64,000 bases of DNA from the NCBI RefSeq assembly GCF_024273195.1, contig NZ_JAMZCU010000003.1:637146-701145 (forward strand), in the 5' to 3' direction. The notes beneath the pieces were generated by a model. That model ran no database searches and was not told the DNA's origin. It worked only from the letters and a program-made list of their open reading frames with translations. The stretch's first letter is position 1. Every line of letters begins with the position of its first letter. The DNA is from Devosia ureilytica (GTDB lineage Bacteria; Pseudomonadota; Alphaproteobacteria; Rhizobiales; Devosiaceae). The translations under genes were made by a program, and so were the position numbers. Below are positions 52,348-61,253 of the stretch, piece after piece.

Positions 52348-54323
52348 TAGAACGCCTGACCGATACCGGCGTAAATGGCATAGTCCGGGTCGCCCGCCTT
52401 CTTGTTGAGTGGCACCGCCACATCAAGCCGCAATGGCCCCAGGCCGGTATAATAGCGCACGCCCACGCCCGCCCCCAGCCGCAGGTCATCCAAACCGGGG
52501 AAGGTATCGGCGGCCACATAGCCGCCATCGACAAAGCCGACCACGCCGATGTCGTTGGTCACCTTGGCCCGCGCCTCAAGCGAGGCTTCAAGCAGATAGC
52601 GCCCACCTGTAATATTGCCCATGCCGTCGTCGACGCCGATGGACTTGAACGTATAGCCGCGCACCGATCCCCCGCCGCCGGCAAAGAACAGCTTGTCAGG
52701 CGGAATATCGACAAGGTCCGGTCCCAGCACCGCACCGGCCTTCAGCCGTCCCGCCAGCACAAAAGGATCATCCTCACCAAAGCCGAAATAGGTCCGGCCC
52801 TCGACCACCAGCCGCGCCCCGGGCTTGCCACCCAGCAGGTCGAAATAGGGTTCAAGATTGGCCGCAGCATACCAACCCTCAGTGGGATCAACCGAGCTGT
52901 CGCGCCCGTCATAGACGATGCCCGCATAGACGCCCGCCGTCTGGAAATCGCGCGTGCCGAAATCATCGTCAAACCGGGCGATCTCGAAGCTGGCGCCACC
53001 CTCCAATGTCAGCTCGTCCGAGAAGAACCAGCTCAGCCCCACCCGTCCGCCAGCTGAGGTTTCGGTATATTGCGGATAGATTGTCCGCTCCGCCGACACC
53101 GTCGCCACCAGATCCACGTCGGGATGGTAAAAGCCGGGCTTGGTGAAGGTCCCGCCGACAAAATAGTCGAACTGGCTGGTGTCGACCGGATAGCCGATGC
53201 TGGCCACCCGCGCGTCGAGCCGCAGCCGCTCGGCCTGCCCGAAGAGGTTCCGCCACAGGTGGTAACCCTCAAGCCCCAGCCCATCGACGCTCGAATAGGT
53301 GGCACCAAAACCGAAGCGCCGGCCCGGCAATTCCTCGACGATCAATTCATAGGGCAGCAGCCCGTCACTTCCGATACTTTCGGCGGCCTCAAGCCGCGCC
53401 GAGCGGAACACCTCGAGCCGGTCAAGTCGCTTTTGCGCCCGGTCCAGCTGGTCCGGGTCATATTCACTGCCAACGGCCAGCCCAGTCTGCTGGGCCACGA
53501 ATTCCGGGTTCATATTGGTCGTGCCGGTCACCCGCACTGGCCCGAAGGCGGCCAACCGCCCCGGATTGACCGTGATCACCGCCGCCACTGTATTGGTCGC
53601 GTGGTCGGCCACCACCTCGCGCCCGACAATCTCGGCCTTGGCATAGCCCTGCTGCCGCCAGGCTTCGAGCGCCAATTGCTCGGCCCGCAGGATTACCGTG
53701 GAGCGGGCCACCTCTCCGGCTCCAAAGCCGCGCAACACCGGCAGATCCACCTGATCGTCGGGGTCATTCGTCGCCGGCGCCTGATTGGCAATGGACACTG
53801 AGCCAAAGGTAAAGAGCGGACCCGCGGTCACGGCAATGGTCACATCGACCGGATCGGGCAACTTGACGTCGGGCGCCAGCTTCGCCGCCTCTACTCCACC
53901 GATACGAATACTGACCGCGCCGCCGTAATGGCCCTCGGCGTAGAGGGCTGCCAGCAGCCGCCGATAATCGCCACGTGCCTTGGCAATCAGCCCTGCCGCG
54001 CCTGATGCCGGTTCGGCCTCGTCCGCCAGCAGCGCCGAAGCATTGCGCAGCGCCGCTTCGACGCCTCCACCCTCGCTGGAGGTAAACGTCACGAAATAGG
54101 GCTGTGGATCAACGATCACCGCATCTTCGTCGGCCGCATTGGGGTCCTCGAAGAACTTCATCCCGAACAGCTCGAACGCACCAGCCGGCATCACCGCCCC
54201 GGCCGACAAGGCCAGGCCGATGCACAAGGCGCCAATACTCGTTACCAGACGCGCGCTTCGCAGTGGTCTATCCCGCCCTTTTACGCATTCAACCAAACCG
54301 GGCTGAAAACGACATTGCCGCAT
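52347..54323 (-). CDS. tamA: Translocation and assembly module outer-membrane protein TamA
   Basis: 658 residues. The signal peptide is long because the ATG at 54323 is the only clear start (hydrophobic core GALCIGLALSAGAVMPAGA about 31-49); no good ribosome site is seen, and a TTG nine codons on is an alternative. POTRA-type repeats occupy about 70-310 (FGPVRVTGTTNMNPEFV near 262), and a 16-stranded Omp85 barrel follows, with the lid-loop motif GGGGSVRGYTF near 555 and terminal Phe. It is the Omp85 partner of TamB in the same operon. Confidence 0.92.
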   Translation of the reverse strand: MRQCRFQPGLVECVKGRDRPLRSARLVTSIGALCIGLALSAGAVMPAGAFELFGMKFFEDPNAADEDAVIVDPQPYFVTFTSSEGGGVEAALRNASALLADEAEPASGAAGLIAKARGDYRRLLAALYAEGHYGGAVSIRIGGVEAAKLAPDVKLPDPVDVTIAVTAGPLFTFGSVSIANQAPATNDPDDQVDLPVLRGFGAGEVARSTVILRAEQLALEAWRQQGYAKAEIVGREVVADHATNTVAAVITVNPGRLAAFGPVRVTGTTNMNPEFVAQQTGLAVGSEYDPDQLDRAQKRLDRLEVFRSARLEAAESIGSDGLLPYELIVEELPGRRFGFGATYSSVDGLGLEGYHLWRNLFGQAERLRLDARVASIGYPVDTSQFDYFVGGTFTKPGFYHPDVDLVATVSAERTIYPQYTETSAGGRVGLSWFFSDELTLEGGASFEIARFDDDFGTRDFQTAGVYAGIVYDGRDSSVDPTEGWYAAANLEPYFDLLGGKPGARLVVEGRTYFGFGEDDPFVLAGRLKAGAVLGPDLVDIPPDKLFFAGGGGSVRGYTFKSIGVDDGMGNITGGRYLLEASLEARAKVTNDIGVVGFVDGGYVAADTFPGLDDLRLGAGVGVRYYTGLGPLRLDVAVPLNKKAGDPDYAIYAGIGQAF

Positions 54324-54639
54324 GAGCAGAAAGATTGCGTTAATCCTGCTGCCCCCGCCAAACTGGCGGGCTTTTCATGGCGAGTTTAGGGCGGGTACAA
54401 GGGAAGGGCTACCCGCTCTGTTGATAGAGTTGGGTTTTAGGATGTCAGCCGTGGCCGATGGGTCACGGTTGAACCAGCCCGTACCGTGTCGCCCCTGGCC
54501 CCTGGGGCACCCACCGCGCCACCTGCGGGCCCGACCCGAGGGCGTGTTGACGCATCAGCGAAAACCGCATGCGGCCTCTGGATCACGTCGAGGGCGGTGC
54601 TGTGTTTGCTGAGACTTTCAATATTTCCGCCGAAGACCC
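54324..54639. other. 316-bp gap between macB and tamA: one orphan hairpin
   Basis: CCCGCCA (54354-54360) and TGGCGGG (54364-54370) followed by CTTTT make a plus-strand terminator-like hairpin with no visible plus-strand gene to end. A short plus frame from 54322 has no ribosome site. A degenerate CCTGCGGGCCCGACCCGAGG palindrome is at 54522. Nothing else recognised. Confidence 0.5.
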
Positions 54640-56652
54640 CTACTCCCGCGCCAGCGCTTCCACGGGATCCAGCCTTGCTGCCGAGCGGGCCGGCATGAAG
54701 CCGAAGATCACCCCGATCAGGCTCGCCGAGACAATCGCCAGCACGATGGATTCGCTCGAATAGGCCAGCCGCGCGCCTTGCACGATGGCCGTCAGCCCCT
54801 GCCCCAGCGCAAAACTCAGCGCCACACCCGCCGCCCCACCGGCAAAGCACACCAGGATCGCCTCGATCAGGAATTGCCGCATGATATCGCTGCGCCGCGC
54901 CCCGACCGCCATGCGAATGCCGATTTCCTTGGTCCGCTCGGAAACCGAGACCAGCATGATGTTCATCACCCCGATGCCGCCCACCACCAGCGAGATCACC
55001 GCAATGGTCGAAATCAGGATGGTCAGCGTCGCTGTGGTCGACTGGATGGTCTCGCGGATCGTATCGGTATTTTGCAGGAAAAAGTCGGTACTGCCGCCGT
55101 GCAGCCGCGTCATCAGTTCGGTGATTTCGGCTTCCGCCTGGCTGGTATCATAAGTGTCGGCCACCCGCACAGCGATGGCGTTGAGCCAGCTCTGCCCCAG
55201 GATACGGCTCATCGCCGAAGTATAGGGCACATAGACATTGGCGTTGTTGCCGCCCGGCCCGAAACCGGTGGAATTGGCGACGACGCCGATGATCCGCACC
55301 GGCACTTTGCCCAGCATGATGACCTGGCCCACCGGGTTCTCACCATTGGTGAAGATGGCCGTGGCCGCCGTCTGGTCGATCACCGCTTCCTGCGCCATGG
55401 CGGAAATGCTGTCCGCGCCGAACCCCGACCCCGCCGTGAAGGTGCGCCCATTGACCTGGAAATAGTCTGCACCCGCTCCGGTTACCGAGGCACTGGTGGC
55501 CGTGTTCCGGTAGAGCACTGTGGCGTTGGAGCTCACTTGCGGCGTCACGCTGTCGGCATAAGACTGCTCGGCCAGCGCCTCCGCATCACTGGGCCGCAAC
55601 GTACGCACCCGCCCCGATCGCATGTCGCCAAAACCCGAACCGGGATAGACATTGATCGTATTGGTGCCGATCGAGGAAATGTTCTCCAACACCGTCTGCT
55701 GGCTGCCCTGCCCCAGCGCCACCACCGACACCACCGAGGCAATGCCGATGATGATGCCCAGCATGGTGAGGAAGGTGCGAAGCTTATGCGCACCCATCGC
55801 CCGCAGCGCCATGCGCAGCGCCTCACCCGTGCGGTCGAGGCCGCGCCGCCAGCTCGCGGCATGCTTGATTTCGGTGTCGATCTTTTGCACCCGGCGTGCT
55901 TCGACATTGTGCCGGTCGGCGATGATTTCGCCGTCGGCAATCTCGATCACCCGCTCTGTCTGGGCGGCAATCTGAGGGTCATGCGTCACGATGATGATCG
56001 TATGGCCATCGGCGTGCAATTCCTTGAGCAACGCCATCAATTCCTTGCCCGAGCGCGAGTCCAGTGCTCCTGTCGGCTCATCCGCCAGGATCACCTCGCC
56101 ACCGTTCATCAGCGCCCGCGCCACGCTGACACGCTGCTGCTGGCCGCCCGAAAGCGCATTGGGCCGATGATCCAGCCGCTCGGCCAGGCCCAGCCGGGTC
56201 AGGAGGGCAATCGCCCGCTCCCGCCGCGCCGCTGCATCGGCCCCGGCATAGACCGCCGGCACTTCCACATTCTCGACCGCGTCGAGATCGGGCAACAATT
56301 GATAGCGCTGGAAGATGAAGCCGAAATGCTCGCGCCGCAGCGCGGCCAATTCGTCGGCATCGAGCTTGCCCACGTCCTTGCCCGCAAACCGGTAGTGCCC
56401 CGCGCTGGCGCGATCAAGGCACCCCAAAATGTTCATCAGCGTCGACTTGCCCGAGCCTGACTGGCCGATGATCGCTACCATCTCGCCGCGATATATATCG
56501 AGGTCGATGCCCTTGAGCACCGCCACGCTCTCGCCGCCGGCGTGAAATCGGCGCTCCAGCCCGGTCAGCGAAATAATCGGCTGGTCGGATTGAGCGCCCT
56601 CAATCCGGGCAGGCGTTCCAACCCCTTCTTTGGCGGAAAAGGCGCGGTTCAT
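54640..56652 (-). CDS. macB: MacB: fused ABC ATPase/permease of tripartite efflux system
   Basis: 670 residues. N-terminal ATPase domain (about 25-250): Walker [19 protein letters not shown] near 64, signature [15 protein letters not shown] near 167, Walker [13 protein letters not shown] near 188. A first membrane segment near 300 is followed by a large periplasmic MacB_PCD domain (320-540) and a C-terminal FtsX-type three-segment domain. With MacA and an outer-membrane TolC-type channel it exports macrolides, enterotoxin-like peptides or siderophores by a mechanotransmission mechanism. It overlaps macA by one base. Confidence 0.94.
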   Translation of the reverse strand: MNRAFSAKEGVGTPARIEGAQSDQPIISLTGLERRFHAGGESVAVLKGIDLDIYRGEMVAIIGQSGSGKSTLMNILGCLDRASAGHYRFAGKDVGKLDADELAALRREHFGFIFQRYQLLPDLDAVENVEVPAVYAGADAAARRERAIALLTRLGLAERLDHRPNALSGGQQQRVSVARALMNGGEVILADEPTGALDSRSGKELMALLKELHADGHTIIIVTHDPQIAAQTERVIEIADGEIIADRHNVEARRVQKIDTEIKHAASWRRGLDRTGEALRMALRAMGAHKLRTFLTMLGIIIGIASVVSVVALGQGSQQTVLENISSIGTNTINVYPGSGFGDMRSGRVRTLRPSDAEALAEQSYADSVTPQVSSNATVLYRNTATSASVTGAGADYFQVNGRTFTAGSGFGADSISAMAQEAVIDQTAATAIFTNGENPVGQVIMLGKVPVRIIGVVANSTGFGPGGNNANVYVPYTSAMSRILGQSWLNAIAVRVADTYDTSQAEAEITELMTRLHGGSTDFFLQNTDTIRETIQSTTATLTILISTIAVISLVVGGIGVMNIMLVSVSERTKEIGIRMAVGARRSDIMRQFLIEAILVCFAGGAAGVALSFALGQGLTAIVQGARLAYSSESIVLAIVSASLIGVIFGFMPARSAARLDPVEALARE

Positions 56653-57857
56653 CAGCCGCCACCGCCACGCATCATCACCATGCCACTGGCCCCCCCGAAC
56701 CGACTTGCGCTCTGGGCGCCGCCCGTCGTCAACCGCGCACCGGTGGCATTGACCACCTGCTCGCCCTCAGCAAGACCCGAGATGATCTCGGCACTGATAT
56801 TGTTGTTGAGGCCAATTTCCACACGCGCCTGGCGTGTCTCTTCGGTCTGGGGATCATAAACCGTCACCACGGCGCCACCATCCGGGCCACGCCGCCCCAC
56901 CAGGCTCGAAGGCAGCGTCAGCACGCCGCGCGCCTCTGCCAGGACGATGGTCACCGAGGCGGTCATCGAAATGCGCAACCTGTGGTCGGGATTTGGGACC
57001 TCGAACAATCCATTGTAGTAAACCGCGCTGCCCGCGCTGGCCGTCTCGTCGGCAATCGAGGTTGGCGCCGGCTCGATTTCGCGCAGCGTCGCCTCGATCC
57101 GCTGATCGGGCTCGCCCAGAATGGTGAAATAGACCTTCTGCCCTGCGCTCACCTTGACCACGTCTGCCTCGGAAATCTCGGCCTTGATCACCATGGTGTC
57201 GAGATTGGCGATCTTGGCGATGGTCGGGGTCGCCGAATTGGCATTGAGGGTCTGCCCCTCCTCCACCAGAAGCGCCACCACCGTGCCATCTGCCGGCGCC
57301 ACGATCTGGGTGCGGGCCAGGTTGAGTTCAGCCGATTCCACTGTCAGTTCGGCCTGGGCCAATTGCGCATTGAGTTGATCGATCTGCGCCTTGGCCTGCT
57401 CGACCGCCGCCTGCGCGGTTTCCAGCGCCGTCTGGGACACCAGGCTATTGGCGCTCAGCTGCTGCTGGCGCACCAGCGAGGCTTCGGCGGCCACCAGGTT
57501 CGCTTCCTGGTTGCGCCGCTGCGCCTCAATCCCGGCCAGCGCCGCCTCGGCCGATTTCACGGCATTTTCCTGGTTGAGGCTGTCGATCTCGGCGATGAGG
57601 TCGCCCCGACGCACCTCCTGACCCAAGGTCACATGCACGGCCTTGATGGTGCCCGACACTTCCGCGCCGACACTGACCAGGGCACTGGCCTCCAGCACCC
57701 CGGAGGCCAGCACTGTCATTTCGATGTCGCCGCGTTCGACGCTCACCGTGTCAGGAACGGTGCTCGCTTGCGTTGGCGCCAGAAAATACCACCAGCCTGC
57801 GGCTCCGGCGCCGCCGATCACCACCAGCGTCAGCAGCCATTTCGCAAAAGTCTTCAA
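56652..57857 (-). CDS. macA: MacA: periplasmic adaptor of tripartite efflux system
   Basis: The start is uncertain; a TTG at 57857 giving MKTFAKWLLTLVVIGG (401 residues) fits the family, while a frame reaching 57947 has only a TTG there and no ribosome site. One membrane anchor (about 5-25) precedes the adaptor: lipoyl halves (VSVGAEVSGTIKAVHVTLGQEVRRGDLI near residue 60 and LNLARTQIVAPADGTVV near 180), a coiled-coil hairpin between them, then beta-barrel and membrane-proximal domains. The very C terminus is Gly/Met-rich (GMVMMRGGGG). It partners MacB; no tolC is in the window. Confidence 0.88.
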   Translation of the reverse strand: MKTFAKWLLTLVVIGGAGAAGWWYFLAPTQASTVPDTVSVERGDIEMTVLASGVLEASALVSVGAEVSGTIKAVHVTLGQEVRRGDLIAEIDSLNQENAVKSAEAALAGIEAQRRNQEANLVAAEASLVRQQQLSANSLVSQTALETAQAAVEQAKAQIDQLNAQLAQAELTVESAELNLARTQIVAPADGTVVALLVEEGQTLNANSATPTIAKIANLDTMVIKAEISEADVVKVSAGQKVYFTILGEPDQRIEATLREIEPAPTSIADETASAGSAVYYNGLFEVPNPDHRLRISMTASVTIVLAEARGVLTLPSSLVGRRGPDGGAVVTVYDPQTEETRQARVEIGLNNNISAEIISGLAEGEQVVNATGARLTTGGAQSASRFGGASGMVMMRGGGG

Positions 57858-58046
57858 AACAATCTGGTCCCGCAAAAAATTCTGATATGCGGCCACGATA
57901 GTATGATCGGCCCGCCGGTTCACGTTAGGACTTGGTAAGGTTGCCAAGCTGTGATCACCCGGCTCATCCCCTCCCTATGGTTGACGAGGCCGGGGGCCAC
58001 GGTCCACCCTGCGCCCGTTCGCAATCTTCCCCTATTGGACAGGCCC

Positions 58047-58823
58047 ATGTATTCGCTGCTCGATCCCAGCCGCTTTGTCGTTTTCATCACCGGCGCCACC
58101 TCCGGCTTCGGCGCCGCCGCGGCCCGCCGCTATGTCGCTGCTGGCGGCAAGGTGATCGCGACCGGCCGCCGTGAGGATCGCCTGCTGACCCTGCGCGACG
58201 AGTTGGGCCACGACAATTGCCACATCATCCCGCTCGATGTGCGCGACCGGGCCGCCATGGAAGCGGCCATCGCCGCCCTTCCTGCGCCCTTTGATGGCAT
58301 CAATATTGTACTCGCCAATGCCGGCCTGGCGCTTGGCCTGCAACCCGCGGCCGAAGCCGATCTCAGCGACTGGGAAACCATGATCGACACCAATATCAAG
58401 GGGCTGGTCTATACAGTGCGCCTGCTGCTGCCCGGCCTCATCGCCCGGGGCGGCGGTCATGTCGTTACCCTTGGCTCGGTGGCCGGCGAATTCGCCTATC
58501 CCGGCGGCTCGGTCTATGCGGCGTCCAAGGCCTTCGTGAAGCACTTTGCTCTCGCCATCCGTTCGGACCTCCAGGGCAAGAATGTGCGCGTCACCGATAT
58601 CGAGCCGGGTCTGACCGAAACCGAGTTCTCCGTGGTCCGCTTCAAGGGCGATGAAGACAAGGCCGGCAATGTCTATGCCGGAACCAAGGCGATGAATGCC
58701 GAGGATATCGCCGAATCCATCTTCTGGGCCACCTCGCTGCCCGCCCATGTCAACGTCAACAAGATCCAGCTCATGGCCACGACGCAGGCCATCGGCCCGT
58801 TCGACATCCACCGGGAAAAGTAA
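58047..58823 (+). CDS. SDR family NADP-dependent oxidoreductase (YdfG-like)
   Basis: 258 residues from ATG 58047; an earlier ATG at 57951 adds an unlikely Arg/Pro tail. Cofactor motif TGATSGFGAAAARRY near residue 15, NAG in LANAGLALG, catalytic Ser in LGSVAGEF and YAASKAFV near 153. The C-terminal part (DIEPGLTETEFSVVRFKGD) closely follows YdfG/3-hydroxy acid dehydrogenases, which oxidise serine, allo-threonine and 3-hydroxypropionate. It stands alone, convergent with the Ldh2 gene. Confidence 0.88.
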   Translation: MYSLLDPSRFVVFITGATSGFGAAAARRYVAAGGKVIATGRREDRLLTLRDELGHDNCHIIPLDVRDRAAMEAAIAALPAPFDGINIVLANAGLALGLQPAAEADLSDWETMIDTNIKGLVYTVRLLLPGLIARGGGHVVTLGSVAGEFAYPGGSVYAASKAFVKHFALAIRSDLQGKNVRVTDIEPGLTETEFSVVRFKGDEDKAGNVYAGTKAMNAEDIAESIFWATSLPAHVNVNKIQLMATTQAIGPFDIHREK

Positions 58824-58854
58824 GCGCCGTTTCGCACCAGCGGAAGAAACGAGC

Positions 58855-59886
58855 CTAAAGCCCCAGAAAACGAATGGTGTCGGGATCGACGGGAATGCCC
58901 TCGGCCTTTCGGTGGTCCATCTCGGCCCATTCCCGATCGCCCGGCGCCATCACCGCGCCGCCGTCGCGCACGGCCGACCTGCGCAGGCTCAAAAGATACC
59001 GGCTGATCGCTGCCCCGAACACATCGCGCCCGGCAAACTTGTCCGGGTCGATCACCAGCACGAAATGCCCCATGTTGCGCGGCGTCGAAATGTCGTCGCC
59101 GCCATACATGGGGATGAAATCGCTATCGAGCGTCGTGCCCGTCAGCAGCGCCGAGAACAGCGTCGCCACCCCCGCCAGCGCCGCGCCCTTGTAGCCATAA
59201 TCGACTCCGCCCAGCGGCAGCAGCATTTCTGCCGCATGGGGGTCTGTCGTCATCTTCCCGTCCGGCGTCGCCGCCACACCCTCCGGCAAGGTCTTGTCGA
59301 GCGAACGGTGCAGCATCACCCGGTTGAGCGGGATCGAACTGGTCGCCATGTCGAGCAGCCACGGGCGCTGCCCCGGCACCGGCGCGGCAAAGGCCAGCGG
59401 GTTGGTGCCATGAAACTTCTGCGCCCCATCGAATAGCGCCACCACGGAATCGGTATTGGTTGTCGCAAAGGTCACGTATCCCGCTTCGGCCCCCGCCATG
59501 GCATAAGCCCCCGCGGCGCCCAGATGGGACGAATGCTTTACCCCCACCGCGCCAACCCCGGCCACCCGCGCCAGCTCCATGCCGACTTCGACCGCTTTAA
59601 AAGCCGCGAAGTGCCCCAGCCCGTCATCGCCATGCACCATTGCGCTGCCGGCGCCGCGCTGCTCGACGCGCAATTGCGGGTCCTTGTTCAGTCGCCCGCC
59701 GCCCAGCATGGAACAATAATGCCCGGTCAGCCGCACGCCATGGCTGTCCACGCCCACCAATGAGGCATGCAGCATGGCGCGCGTGGCCGCAGAGCGCGAC
59801 GCCGCGCTGGCCCCTGCCTCGGCTAGCCGCGCCTCGACACGCTCGCGCAGCAGGGCTTCGGGATAACGGGGCGCTTCACTTTCCAC
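58855..59886 (-). CDS. Ldh2/malate-ureidoglycolate dehydrogenase family oxidoreductase
   Basis: 343 residues. Member of the NAD(P)-dependent YlbC/Ldh2 family, which has its own fold: RAMLHASLVGVDSHGVRLTGHY near residue 37 with the conserved Ser-His, GAVGVKHSSHLGAAGAYA near 117 and GYKGAALAGVATLFSALLTG near 232. Family members oxidise malate, sulfolactate, ureidoglycolate or similar 2-hydroxy acids. It lies divergently upstream of the Rieske-type oxygenase pair (159-base gap) and may process a fragment released by that oxygenase. Confidence 0.87.
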   Translation of the reverse strand: MESEAPRYPEALLRERVEARLAEAGASAASRSAATRAMLHASLVGVDSHGVRLTGHYCSMLGGGRLNKDPQLRVEQRGAGSAMVHGDDGLGHFAAFKAVEVGMELARVAGVGAVGVKHSSHLGAAGAYAMAGAEAGYVTFATTNTDSVVALFDGAQKFHGTNPLAFAAPVPGQRPWLLDMATSSIPLNRVMLHRSLDKTLPEGVAATPDGKMTTDPHAAEMLLPLGGVDYGYKGAALAGVATLFSALLTGTTLDSDFIPMYGGDDISTPRNMGHFVLVIDPDKFAGRDVFGAAISRYLLSLRRSAVRDGGAVMAPGDREWAEMDHRKAEGIPVDPDTIRFLGL

Positions 59887-60045
59887 GACGCAATTCCTTC
59901 ACAGACCGTAGGTGCGCCCACCATGAGGTTCATGGGCGGCCAATGTCCACCACCATGTCCCCAGCGCATGACCCTGTCCGCAACTTTGTGCTGGCACTCG
60001 GCGGACACCGGTTTATGCTGGTCTGACACAGTTGAGACTGCCCCC

Positions 60046-60942
60046 ATGCCCAATGCCCCCGATCCGATCACGGCCAATCTCTGGCACGTCGTCGCCGCCA
60101 CCGATGAACTGCCCATAGGTCTCGTCGAAACCACGCTCCTGCTCGACAAAGGCTTGGCCCTGACCCGCGACACCGATGGTAGACCGGTCGTCTGGCTGCG
60201 CTCGAACGAGGAACAGGGCGACGAGATCGACGCCGAAACCATCCTCGACCGCCTGCCCGTCAAGACCGCCTATGGCTACACCTGGACGTGTCTGGGCACC
60301 CCATCGGACGATATCTTTCCCATTCCCGAATTTGCCGAACCGGATCGCGTCAACATGAGCTGCGGCTCTATTGGCATCCATGTCTCGGCCCCCCGCGCCG
60401 TCGAAAACTTCCTCGACATGGGCCATTTTCCCTATGTCCACACCGACATTCTGGGCTCCGAACCCCACACCGAGGTCAAGGAATACGACGTCGAGGTTTC
60501 CGAGGAACGCGACGAGGTCCTCGCCACCAAATGCCGCTTCATGCAGCCGCGCGCCGCCAAGTCGGCCACGAGCGCCATGGAAGTCGAATATGTCTATCGC
60601 GTGCCCCATCCCTTTTGTTCGGTGCTTTATAAATCCTGCCCCGAAGACGAGAGCCGCCGCGACGTCATCGGCATTTTCCTCCAGCCCATGACCGAAGAGC
60701 GCTGTCGCGCTCACCTGCTGCAATCGATGATTGACTCAACCTCGACCATCACCGATCTCCGCCGCTTCCAGCAGACCATTTTCGGCCAGGACAAGCCGAT
60801 CCTCGAAAACCAGTATCCCAAGAAACTGCCGCTCGACCCGCGTTCGGAAACCCCTATTCGCGCCGACAAAAGCGCCATCGCCTATCGGAGATGGTTGAGC
60901 CAAAAGGGCATTACCTATGGCGTTATTCCCCAAGCGAGCTAG
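60046..60942 (+). CDS. Rieske-type oxygenase catalytic subunit lacking the Rieske cluster domain
   Basis: 298 residues from ATG 60046. The start WHVVAATDELPIG and YGYTWTCLGTP near residue 76 match the flanks of the Rieske domain in VanA-like oxygenase alpha subunits, but the part that holds both C-x-H and C-x2-H motifs is missing: only about 40 residues (LRSNEEQGDEIDAETILDRL) lie between them. The catalytic domain is intact. NFLDMGHFPYVH gives bridging D124 and iron ligands H127 and H132, and FGQDKPILENQ gives the third ligand D249. It should therefore bind mononuclear iron and need electrons from another chain. The next gene carries a Rieske domain. Probably a demethylase or mono/dioxygenase; substrate unknown. 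Confidence 0.85.
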   Translation: MPNAPDPITANLWHVVAATDELPIGLVETTLLLDKGLALTRDTDGRPVVWLRSNEEQGDEIDAETILDRLPVKTAYGYTWTCLGTPSDDIFPIPEFAEPDRVNMSCGSIGIHVSAPRAVENFLDMGHFPYVHTDILGSEPHTEVKEYDVEVSEERDEVLATKCRFMQPRAAKSATSAMEVEYVYRVPHPFCSVLYKSCPEDESRRDVIGIFLQPMTEERCRAHLLQSMIDSTSTITDLRRFQQTIFGQDKPILENQYPKKLPLDPRSETPIRADKSAIAYRRWLSQKGITYGVIPQAS

Positions 60943-60958
60943 CGTCGGCTCCTGCGCC

Positions 60959-61033
60959 TCCGTCCCCCTTGCGGGCCAGGAGTGGGCGAGCAACGCAAAA
61001 CTGTCCGGTGGCGAGTTTTGAAATGAGGAGGCC
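60959..61033. repeat. Repeat fragment with nested CCGGTGG hairpin
   Basis: CGTCCCCCTTGCGGG resembles the interrupted terminal repeat of copy B, and CAAAACT (60996-61002) with AGTTTTG (61014-61020) form a hairpin around a CCGGTGG core, followed by GAGGAG. This repeats the nested layout of 47776-47850. The 311-base gap 60943-61253 contains only repeats. Confidence 0.6.
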
Positions 61034-61083
61034 ATGAGAGTTAAGCTCGAATGGCACGAATTCAGGGAGCCACAGGCTCCTTC

Positions 61084-61180
61084 CTCCCTCCCCCTCGTGG
61101 GGAGGGACCGAGGGTAGGGGGACGGCGGGCACGGAGCACGCTGCCCTCCCCACTCCAACCCTCCCCATCAAGGGAGGGAG
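61084..61180. repeat. MITE-like palindromic repeat element, short copy C
   Basis: Terminal inverted repeats 61084-61106 and 61159-61180 of the CCCTCCCC/GGGGAGGG type with a short centre containing AGGGTAGGGGG. Confidence 0.7.
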
Positions 61181-61253
61181 CTACCGCCCCGTACGCCAGG
61201 GTGGATTGGCAATCCAGATTTGGATCGTGGCGCGATCAGACCTCGGATGAAAT

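Noticed and set aside
54322..54612. A 96-codon plus-strand frame starting MSRKIALILL
   Set aside because: No ribosome site, it overlaps the tamA start, and beyond the first 15 residues it is Arg/Pro/Cys-rich without any domain.
54640..57857. MacAB as an antibiotic resistance determinant
   Set aside because: The family exports many substrates and is widespread; sequence does not show which, and no tolC-type channel gene is present here.
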